Origin: Gordionus sp. m RMFG-2023
Taxonomy: Eukaryota > Nematomorpha > Gordioida > Chordodea > Parachordodidae
Reading direction: 5' to 3'
Length of the DNA stretch: 64,000 nt
Assembly (NCBI RefSeq): GCF_954871325.1
Contig: NC_088776.1
Coordinates: 45,030,569 to 45,094,568 of the forward strand
In this document: positions 50,001 to 62,000 of the stretch, piece by piece
Layout of the letters: each line of letters starts with the position of its first letter
How positions within the stretch are numbered: position 1 is the first letter of the stretch
The notes under the pieces: model-generated
The model's database searches: none
Told to the model about the DNA's origin: nothing
The model's input: only the letters and a program-made list of their open reading frames with translations
Made by a program: the position numbers and the translations under genes

Positions 50001-53000
50001 AGAAAAAGAGAAATAAAATGATACTTGTGTAAAACAAATTTTTCAATTAAAAAATGCTTTATATTAAGTAAAATCAATTTTATTTCTCCTTTTTCGCTTT
50101 GAAAGGCATTACAAACTTCAAGAAGTGATATTCCTTTATTTGATTGTTTTGGTAAAATATATTCTAAAAATTTAGATATGAATTATAAAAAAATATATTA
50201 ATAATACTTGAATATTGGGGCTTATTTAAGATATTCCTTTATTTGATTGTTTTGGTAAAATATGTTGTAAAAATTTAGATATGAATTATAAAAAAATATA
50301 TTAATACTTTGAATAAATTTGGAGGAAATTCATAATTAGATCGATCTGTGGGTGTTAGGTAGTGTTAACCATCACCCAATATATTATTTTAATCATAACT
50401 GTAATATAATATAATCTTATAACCATTAACTCATAATGTAAAAATTTTTATAAAAAATATTAAGGCCCGGCCCGGGTTTAACAATCTTAGGCCCGGCCCG
50501 GATATATTAAAAAAAAATTTTTTCGGCCCGGCCCGGATATGTTTAAAAAAATTTTTTTAGGTCCGGCCCGGGCCGGGCCGGGTTTAGGGCCGGGCCTACA
50601 GGTCTCTGATAATTTATACACCAATATTGATATCAGAATATATAAAAGTTTGCATTTGCATTAAATATTGGATGTAATAAGTTTAGGTAATTTAAAGAAA
50701 GTAAAAAAATATATCGCGATATAATGATCCACGAAAAAACAAAATAATCTAATATATATAATCTCCATAATCAAGTATCTTCCTAATGTATTTAAAATTT
50801 AAGGAGACTATATATTGTAATGATATTTACGAGAGTGGAACACAAAACTCCCGTTTCAAAGTCGTATGTTTTAAGCATGCACCAACTTTATAATTAAATT
50901 TAAAATATTAATTATATATATATTAATTAATAGCTGTTCTGCCTTTTATTACCATATTAGCTTACGCGGTTGAAGTGTAATTATTTGGTTTGTGTGTATG
51001 GTACTAAATATACTTTATTAATAAATTTTATATAAATATTAAAATTTGGGAGAAAAAGAGGTAAAATTGTTGCAATGTATACCGTTTGCATGTATTAAAA
51101 ATATCAAAATTTAAATTTGTGATGGAAATCATATTGGATAAAATTTAAAATAAAGATGCTTTAAAATTTTTGAATTTTAAATATGGGTTATACATTCCTG
51201 AAATTTTTTTTTTTGCAGACATAGCCAGGCCTGATCAAAAAACCAAGTCCCATGCAATTTTCATAAAATTTTGTCATTTATTTTTATTTTAATTTATATA
51301 AAAATGTCTTAAACTTAATTTTATATTTAGAATAAAATTTAGATTTGTGATAGAAATCATATTGTGTAAAATATAAAATAGAAATGCTTGAAAATTTTTT
51401 AATTTTAAATATGGGCTAGATATTGGCCTGAAAATTTTTTTTTGCAGAAATCTCCAGGCCTGATAAAAAAAACCCAAGCCCATGCAATTTTTATATTCTG
51501 ATTTTATTTTTAAATGAATTATAACTTTTATATATTTTATTTCAGTTCTCAACTAACAAAATTATGGTCTTTGGCGGGCTTGAGAAGATTTTCCCAACAA
51601 TTTGGTTCAGAGATTTACCTATCTCCAGGCTTGGGTAGTGTTGTTAAATGGCTCATTTTGAGCCGATTTTTTAAAACGGCTATATCAATATTTTAACCAG
51701 AAAAATATTGCCTAAGCCTGGAGATTTCGATTATATATCTCTAGAACTTTGTTCCTTCTATGAGCAAAATCTTCAGGCTTGCGTAATATTTTTCTGGATG
51801 AAATATTGAGTTAGCCGTTTTTAAAAATCGGCTCAAAACGAGCCGTTTAACAACACTAGGCTTGGGGAAAATTTACAAAATTATTATGGATTGGCCAGGT
51901 TTGAAAAAAAAATTTCAGGCCAATGTCTACCCCATATTTATATTTAAAAAATTTCCAAGCATCTCTATTTTAAATTTTATTCAATATGATTTCTATCACA
52001 AATTTAAATTTTATTCTAAATATAAAATTAAATTTTATTCTAAATATAAAATTAAATTTTATTCTAAATATAAAATTAAATTTAAGACATTATTATTAAA
52101 TTACAATAGAAATAAATGGCAAAATTTTGGGAAAGTTGCATGGGGCGGTGTTTTTTGGTCAGGTCTAGCTGTGTCTGCAAAACAGAATTTTAAGGCCAAT
52201 GTCTAACCCATATTTAAAATTCAAAAATTTTGAAATCTCTATTTTTAATTTTACCCAATATGATTCCTATCACAAATACGGGTTACATTGTAACAATTTT
52301 ACCTCTTTTTCTCCTAAATTTTAATATAAAGCATATTTAGTAACATATACACAAACTAACTAATTACCCCTAACCCCGTCATTCTTGACGGGTTATTAGC
52401 TAGTTATATATATTAATCTCTTTTTAATATTGGTATTGGTCAGAGTTGGTCAGGTCCTCTGGAAAAAGAATCTAGATACAGATACAGATTCTTTATAAAA
52501 AAATGAATCTTAGATACAGATACTAGTATCTTTTTCAAAATATCAAAAAGATACAAGATAAAAGATACTTGTATCTTTTACTAAATTAGAGTATCTTAAA
52601 TACAAGATACTTTTAAATTATCATTACCAATTAAATTAGAATAGTTTATAAAATACAGTTTTTATTATTTATTTGTGAAGAGCATAGCATACACATATAA
52701 GAATGAATATTTGCAATAATTAATAAAATATTTATTGATGACTAGGTTTTATGTAAAAAGAAATTTAATAAAATCATTCGTATTCACAAAATTTTTTTTA
52801 TAATAACTAGAGATTTTAATATTAATTTTTGCCCATTAATAGTATAAACAGGGATGGGTAAGTAGTATATTTAATGGTAGTTGAAAATGTGCAAATAAGA
52901 AAAAAAATTAAATCAAATGGTTAATTAGAATTTGCAGGTTATTTTCTGTTGTTTTAAATATAGATTATATTCGGAGTATATGGCTAAATGGCATCTCTAA

Positions 53001-56000
53001 AAAAATTATACTAGTTTTATTTTATTCATTATCTTTGATAAGTATTTATCATTACTTGTTTGTGATATTTATGTATTTTTTAAATTAGATATATTTTCTA
53101 ATTTGACTTATTAATTCTTGCATTTGTAATATTATATATATATATATATAAATATCATTTAAATCTCTTTTCAATTTTTATTTATATATTTCTTTCAAAA
53201 TCATTAATTATAATATAAAAAATATGAAAATAATGTACAACATTATATTATTTTATTGTTAATTTCATAGCAATTTTCTTTAATGCATTTTAAATTGATT
53301 AAATTTTGTAAATAAATACTGTAATGTAATTTTACTTATATCATAAATAAATAAAAGTAACTAATAAAGTTAAATTCTACCTTATTATAATTATTTTATT
53401 AAGAGCCTTTTAAAATTATCTAATATTATATATCAATTGTAGCTTAAATATTTCCTCTAATAAGAACTTTCTAAAATAATTAAATATAAAATATATTAAG
53501 GATGTGTCGATATTTTTTATCGGATCGCATCGGGCCGATATTTTACCCCTTTTAAAATATCTGTTATCGGTCAATATTATAAAATTTGATCCGATATAAA
53601 AATGGCTTCTTTAACAAAATTAAAATGTTATAAAATTAAAAAAAATAGTTATATCTGAAATCATTTATTTTTATAAATAAAATCGGAATCCATTTTTATG
53701 TATATTTTTTTAATAATAATAATTAATTAATAAACATTCATATTGTTATTTTTTTGCGCATTCTGTTTATAAAGTGTGCAATAATCTCTTCAGAATCTGT
53801 TTTTAGTGAAGCTGGTGATATTGACAGTTACTATCGCCGCAAGCTGACCTCTGATAAATTTGAAATATTGGTATTTTTAAAAAGAAATCTTCGCTATATT
53901 AATGTTAAATATTATTTTAAATATTTATTTCAAATTTCATAATATAATTGTTTATTACTTAATATGTATATAGATTAATGTTATTACTTATTATATAAAA
54001 GTGATTTAACAATAAAAATATTTTATATACTTTTAGAATTGCAATCGAATTGAATATAAACTATAACTGATCATTATAATATATTTAAATGACATAAGTT
54101 ATGGTATAGTTAAATTATAGATGTTATACTAATAAAAAGTATATTAAAAATTAAAACCATTGGTATATTTACAGAATACAAAATTATATATGATATCGGA
54201 TCGGTAATCGGCCGATATAAATTTAATATCGGGAATATCGGATCAAATCGACCTCTAAAAAGTGGTATCGGTATATATCCAAAAATGATTTTAATTTGAT
54301 AATCAACCATCCATCTTCTATAAAAAATTTTTAATAACAATTATCTAAGAGGGACTTATGTATAGGTAATATGTTAATAATTATAAAATAAAAATGTAAA
54401 CTATACTTTAATATGTTTAACAAAGTTTGTAGAGGAGTTTGTTCAACCTTTAATAACTTTTTTACTTGTGCAATTTTGACATTCGGCTTGTACCTTCTTT
54501 TTCACATGAATTACTTTATAAAATTTTCCATCTAGAATTTTAAGATTGATTCAGGAGTACATATCTCTATAATTTCATCTTCACTACTATATATGTTAAA
54601 CATTCTACAAATTAAAAAATATTTCATATAAAATATATCCTATTCTTATTTTTGGTGTTGTTATTTTTAATATATCTATCTTTGTGATCTGTAAAATTTC
54701 CAACTAATTTTGGTTATCAATATATTTAAAATATAGCAAAAAATAAAAAAAATAATACAAGATTTCACAGAAAATAAAGTTACATTGTGTGATATGTAAA
54801 TGTTCTAAACATGAATATTAAAAAAAATCTGTATCTGTATCTTTTTAAAGAAAATGAAAAAGATACAAGATTCTTTTCAAAATAAAGGATCTTAGATACA
54901 GATACTGTATCTTATTAAAAATGTCAATAAGATACTGAGTACAAGATACAAAAGGATCTTGTATCTTATATACAAGTATTCGCGGTACTGCCCAAATCTG
55001 GTATTGGTTTATATTATTTAAACAATATATTAAAATAAATATATTTAGATAATTGGTATTGTAAATCAAGAATATATTGGTATTGGACCCATCTCTAATG
55101 TATATATAACTTTTTTACTTTTACAATCGCTTTCTAATATAGATCCTGGATGTTCAGTGAAAAGACCATCTGAGCAACTAAGGCACCCTTTGATACCGTT
55201 AAAGGTCGATAAACCGGAATATGTATTGTGAGGACAGTGTTGACAAGGTACTAAACCACTAGGGGAAAAAGTTCCATTTCCACATACAGCTAATTTTTAT
55301 AATTTAATAGTCATAATAAGGCCATTTAAAAAATTACGTAAGCAATCCAGTCTTGATTTTGTCATAATATGCAGTGTATAAGTTAATAGAGGACACTTTA
55401 TACATTGCGATGAGGCAAAAGTTTCTTGATAATACCCTAGAGGACATGGTTTGCACGTGTTGTTGTTTATTTCATAGGTTCCAGGTGAACATGGTACTTT
55501 AAAATATATCAAAATTTACACAAAAAATTTTACATTTAAATTTAGTTATAAAAAAGTTTTAATAATTTGTGCTAAGGTTCATTCTTTTATACATAGTAAT
55601 TTAAGAAAGGGATGGTAATTTTAAATAAATATATATGATAGGCTAACAAATACGAATATCTGATTATTAATATGTTATAAATTTTAGTTTTATGCCTTAT
55701 GGAGTGATTTAAAACATTTTAGTTATATTAATATTCCCGTTACAATTGACATTTTTATTATTTTATCACTTAACTTAAATTCAGTTTATTTTATTAATTT
55801 AAATTACAGTTAATTTTTTTTTCTTTTTACGTAACTTAAAATGATTGATTATTCACTTATTTCAATTTATAGAGATATATAGAAGAAAAGACGTTTTTAA
55901 ATAATAGATATATATATTTTGATAGGTGATTTAATAAAGTTAATGTTATATATTTAAATTCTGACTTGGTGACAATTATAGAATGTGTATCATTATTTAA

Positions 56001-59000
56001 TATAGATAAATCTGTTCTCTAATCACCACCAAATTCTCTCTTAAAACAGCATAATAAAATAAATATTATATAAAAAATAATAATTACGGCAGAATGGAAG
56101 GGAATCTCGAAACATTATAATTTTCCCTCTTGGACAATTCAACAAATCATGGACTCTTGGTGAAATGTCTGTCATTTTTTTCATTTCGATAGGTGGACAA
56201 TTATCAGATAACATTGTGTCTGTTATTTTCATTAGTTTGGAGACTGGAGCTTGATACAAATTTGTTAATAAAGAAACAGTGGAGGAACATCGACTCAATA
56301 AAACGAATACATCATTACCCGCTTGAAGGTTTATAACAAATTTTGCCGATATCTATTATTTTATAAATATTCGGATAGATATGAAACGTTTCTTTAATAT
56401 AAAATCAACAAAAATTAAGCATATCATAAACAACCTCTGATTTGGTTTGTATTATAAATAATTTTATAGCTTCGTCTTATTTACCTATTTTATATACCCA
56501 AATAGTGCAGGAGGGAGTAAAAAATGGCCCATCACATTTGAGGGATTTCATTGTAAAAATTTCTTATATAGTGAAATTCGAATAATGAATTTCATAATCT
56601 ATAGTCGAAGTAAATTTTCACGATTAAATTAGCTAAATGAGTTTGGACGTTTTGATCGCCCCAATACTTAAGACACTATAACAAGCAAACTAAAAGATAA
56701 TTACTGTAGTGGAATCGATGATAGCAAATGATAAATTGGAGAATATAGCCTTCACTTTCAGGCTGCCCAAAGAGCACAGATCTGTTAAATCTGTAGCGAC
56801 ACTTTCGAATTGTGAATGAATGGCGGTGGAATAATCGGTAACACAGTCTTTATCTATAGTGAGAGTGGAATCCAAAGGTGTGTAGATCATATTCATGACT
56901 ATGTGATATTTTGCTAAAGCATGATCTATCATAGATTTAAAATAAAATCCAGTTAAATAATTCTCAAAATTATATTTTGATTTATTAAGTGATTCTCAAA
57001 ATTAATTATAGTAAATTAAAAAAGTGTTCCTTTTATAAACACCTGGTTTAACACAATCAGCAACATGAAACCCCGGGATCCAATCATTTGCGAGATTACA
57101 GCGGTAAACTTTTTGAGGTATATCTTCATCTGCAAATCTATACCCATCAAAACATTTGAAAACGCATCTTGTTTCCGCGCCTAATAATTCGCATTTTTTT
57201 TCGCCGTTGGCAATATTTGGCAAAGACCAAAAAGAACATTTTTGAGCTAGATTATAATGTAATGGGCATTAGTGATAAATTGAATTGTCGAAATATGGCT
57301 AAGATTGACGGGTTGGTCACTAGCCTTTACAATCTCAGGGGACGCAAAAAAAATTTTAAAATTATTTTCAAAATTACCTTTTTTTATAGCTAAATCCAAA
57401 ATTACCTTTTTTAACTGACATTATCTAAAAATACCTTTTTTTAGAAAATTATCCTAAATTAACTACTTTTTCAAATTTTTAGTGGGCTCTTTTTCAGGGG
57501 GCTCGAGCACCTGCCTCCCCCCCCCTCCCCCCCCCTCAGGGACGATACTGAAGATTGATATCAACAAATTAATAATATAAGTGAAACCTTGAATTGAAAC
57601 GTGATATTGGCATGTTGCGATGTTATTGAATTGATCACTTGCAGTTATTTTAACAGTTTGAAACCTTTTTGCAGGGATTACAGCTGATGGGGGATCAAAC
57701 ACAACTTTCAATTTATTGTTATCACTGGAGTCATTGAAATGTAAATACTCATCGCCCACGCCAAATTTGTCCGATGTGAAAGTTAAATTTAATGAGTCAA
57801 TTTCATTTTCAAATTCTCGAGTATATGACAAAGGACAGACTAGAGTGGGGGGAACATCATCTTATTATTTTTTTAAAAAATGGCCTTATTACTTAAATCG
57901 CTTGATATTAATTTTAAAAAACCTTTAATTATAAAGTGAACTATGCATGTTGCTTGATTTCCGGTGGGATCAAAAGCTGTATACGTAATATCCATTTTAG
58001 GCTGATTCATGAAAAATGGAGATTCAATAAATGGAGGGGATTCCAAATATCCAACTATTCCAAAATTATCAATAGCTCTAGGTTTAGAGAAGTTTATTTT
58101 ACGCATTTTAGAACCAGCTCTTAAATCCGGTACATAAATTGGATTTTTTGGGCAATTAATGAAGGTAGGTGGTTCAATATCTAAAAAATAAAATAAGTGA
58201 AGCAAATTCATTATATCTTACCAAAGCATAGAGGTGCCGGTTTATTCCAACCTACTATTGTATTTCCATTCGATATCGGTATATTTATATCTCTTTCGTA
58301 ACAACCTAATATCTCTAATTTTAAACAAGGTAATTCTCTAAAATCTAGAGTTTCTATCACTATAGATCTAGCCATAATAGCCTTTGCTAATATAAAAGTT
58401 TGGGGCAGGGCGATGGGATTTTCAAGCAAGGAAAATGTTTCAGGGTAGGATTTATAAATTTGTGAGCTACCAGCTCCTTCACTTTCCGGTAAACTGCGAT
58501 TTAATGAATACATTCCTAAATTAATTGAATAATTAAGTCTAAAACTCGATATTTGTCCCATAACACTACTATCAATATATCCCTTTGCTCGAATTGCAGT
58601 AATTATAACAGGTTCTTCATGCGAATCAACAAGATCTATTCTGATGGAAGGTGAATAATCATTTCCACACCATGCTTTTGGAGAATTAAATCTTATATAC
58701 TAAAAAATTTAAAGGGAAAAATATTACAATTATAATAAATACGTTAGAGGAATAGCCCGGAAGAGAAGATGATACTAATATAGCTGAATCGGGTATTACA
58801 TTTGACGTCAATCCCAGATCAGTCATGTAAGGACACACATTGTTAATTGAGCATTTAAGCGATTGCAAATTAAATTCAGGAATAAATCCTTTGCGATTGC
58901 ATGTGTAATTGACAGTGCGTCCTTCTTCGTATGAACGAGCTATTTGAAAGGAACCTGCAGGGGTACCAGGATCCCTACATACTGGCCCTAATTATATATT

Positions 59001-62000
59001 TAAGTTATGATAATGAATATGGGAATTGAATAATTAGTATATAATTTATCATTAAATTTACACAAATGCGCTTATGACTCACCAATGCATAGTAGAGATC
59101 CAAAATTCCAAGAACCATTATCATCGCAATATACTTGATTTGTTCCTAACTTACCACTACCAGCAACTTGATAAGGTGGTTTGCAAACAAGTTTAAAGTT
59201 CGATCCTACGAGTGTTGTAAATGATTCACCAAATACATATTCTGCCCCAGCTATTGAATAAGGGCGTCCACAATCAACCACTTTAGAAAAAATTTAAAAA
59301 TCAGATTGTATAGTTTAAATTAAATAAATTATTTAAAAATTAAAAATAAATTTTTTTGAATAGAATTACGTGGGCATTTTGGAGCACTTCCTGAAAGCCA
59401 ATAAATACTTTTAAAATTTATATTATCATCGTTGATGGCATTAGAGAGTAAGCCAGGTTTGAAACTGAAATTTGAAGAAGATGTTTTATATGAACCAATT
59501 TGTGAGATAGATGACATTATGGGATCAAAAACGCATTGTCGAAAATGGCTAAATGCAGTTCCTAAACTTTTTCTATTTGTTCTAATCGATTCTATGGAGT
59601 TAACATCATCAAAATCATTTTGGGAAATGCATTTTATTGACACATTTTGCCCGTAATCAATATCGATAGAATCAGGCATAACAATAATTCCATCAAATAA
59701 GATATCCGCTTTCAAACCTTTGCATTTTACGGCTATTAATGAAATTGTAAAGAAATTTTTATTGTTTACTGTTGGCTTAAAAATTATAATATTACAATAA
59801 ATCTTTCAATGCTACCTTCACAAACTGGTACAGAATGATCCCATTCACCATTCATCATGCATTTAATAAATCTCTCTCCAACAAGTTTGAAACCTAAATT
59901 GCATTGAAACTCGATTGACTCCGTATAATAATAAAGGTCGTTGGTAACATTCGTTATTATCATACCGTTTTCAGGACTATTTACAGTAGGGCATAGTACT
60001 CCTATAGTTAATATTTAAATCAGTAGTTCGAATGATAATAGCTTAACTCAAGAAATATTCAGCTGAAGGGGATTTTTGAATTCGATAAAATATATTTAAA
60101 ATTTAACAAGTGTTTGAAGTAAGGAATAGGATTGATATTGGCTTTGGTTAAGATATATTAAAAATGGTTTTTAATAAAATTTGAATTTTTTTTATAAATA
60201 ACTTTTCAATTCTGACAGGCCATGTTATTATAAATAGATGAATAGAAATTTAAACAAATCAGCTGTTGTAACGGCAATTTCCTTGAGTTTAACCATAATC
60301 AGTTCGAATATAATAATAAACAAATTTTTTCTTTATTATCTTTATAATTTTTTTTTAATATAATTTTTTTTCCCTTAAAATAAGGCGTAGGTAACGGATT
60401 TACTTAGACATGTATGATTTATGCGCATGGTATCATGTTTATCCAATCCACTTTCTCCTTTAGCCAAATAGTTTCTCATTGTGCCATTTGACGAAAATAG
60501 AACGTACCCTGGCAGACAACCGCATTTGTAGCTTCCGGGTAGATTTCTGCAAATAGGATTACATAATTCAGGATCTTCCGTACATTCATCAATATCTTGA
60601 TTTTAATTTATTATTTTAATAAAATATATATATTACAAAGACCAACACCATATATGTTCATTAAATTTACTGCATGTTAAAGTTTTATATTATTACCTAT
60701 GCAGGATGTTATTTGACACCCATACAATTCTAAACGTAGACATGGAGCATATTCATAATCCTCAATTAAAATGTATAAGTAACGAGCTTTGACTGGATAT
60801 GGAAAATTGACCCATGAATCCTGAGATTGATCCATGATTGAAATCCCTCGTATTTTCCATGGCTATAACAAATGTTTATGCGAAGATAACAAAATAACTG
60901 AGTTGTTAAAGTATCTAGATATAAAAATGTGGTATCTGTATCTAGATAGATTTTTGATTAAAGTATCTGTATCTAGATATTATTTTAGAGGTATCTGTAT
61001 CTGTTTTTAGATACTTTTTAAGATACATTTTGATATACTCTATTTAACGCTTTTTTATATTATAAATAAAAAAACTTGAATGTAAAATTTATTTTATTTC
61101 AAATGAGCATATAACTTAATATTAATATATATATTAAAAAATTATATATATATATGTAAATTATTAAAATTTATATATAAAAAGGAATATATAAATATTA
61201 ATTAAATATTATGTCCGAGTTATCAATAACAAGCAAATTATGATATTACAATCCATCTCAAGGAATTTGCTATTTTTAATTGCAATGGAATTGGTATTTT
61301 ATTTTATTATATTAATTTGTAAGATTAATATTAGGACGAAAATGACAACATTCTTCCATGGCCAATTTATAGACCATATTTTAAAATAATATCTCAAAAT
61401 AAAGAAAACAAATCTCTGTTAGTAAAATGTTTGCCATGTCCAAAAAATATGAAAATTTCAGTTAGCATTACCTCAACTTGCAACATTGTAAAACATTTAA
61501 GGGTATAGATACTAAATAAATGTTTACAATTTTAAATTTTAAGAGAAAACTTCAAATACTCTTAATCCAAATAAAAAAGGGGAAGGAGAAAAAATTTATT
61601 AAAGAAAATATTGGACTAGACTCATCGTCCATTGATTTTTTTTCAAGAGACCTCAGACTTTAACCCAAACCACTTTAGATGATTTAATAACTGATTTTAT
61701 TATAGATAGCATTCAGCCATTTTCAATTGTTGAAAATCCTTCATTTATAAAAATGATCAAAACATTAGCTCTACAAAAAAATATAATTTGCCGACAGACA
61801 GTGGTTGCTAGAATCTCCCAAAGATGGGAGAATGAAAAAAAAGAAATCATTAAAAGTCTAATAGAACCATCGTTAATATGTACAACAGCAGATTGTTGGA
61901 ATGCCTATCGCCGGTATAGCTAATATTTAAATTTGTATAATAATTTAATTACAAACAAATTATTTGAGCAGTTTTAAGAAATGTTAATTTTTAGTTCATA

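Larger units (their letters stand above)
48805..50608 (-). mobile_element. hAT transposon with GGCCCGG subterminal arrays
   Basis: Begins CAGAGACCTGCAGAGGTACC and ends GGGCCTACAGGTCTCTG. Flanks ATAATTAT and ATAATTTA differ only in the last two bases. About 190 bp at the left and 150 bp at the right consist of GGCCCGGCCCGGAT words separated by A/T tracts, extreme GC islands in a very AT-rich background. A hAT transposase C-terminal frame lies inside on the minus strand. This is the probable parent of the nested MITEs in hAT-A. Confidence 0.85.
50977..52372. mobile_element. Fold-back element with long duplicated arms
   Basis: The arms 50977-51500 and 51880-52372 are inverted copies (GGTTTGTGTGTATGGTACTA against its complement near 52340; GAGAAAAAGAGGTAAAATTG; AAATATGGGTTA; GGCCTGATCAAAAAACC). 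Each arm itself contains two tandem units of about 235 bp. The right arm has a threefold 24-bp repeat (AAATTTTATTCTAAATATAA at 52007-52085). No coding sequence. A 223-bp hAT MITE sits at the apex. Confidence 0.75.

Noticed and set aside
51862-52206. 114-codon frame with KFYSKYKI repeats
   Set aside because: Produced by the 24-bp tandem repeat in the fold-back arm.
47896-55098. A single 7-kb outer hAT spanning most of the giant intron
   Set aside because: Inverted termini are only partly similar and the flanks agree at five of eight bases, so it is mentioned as a possibility but not annotated.
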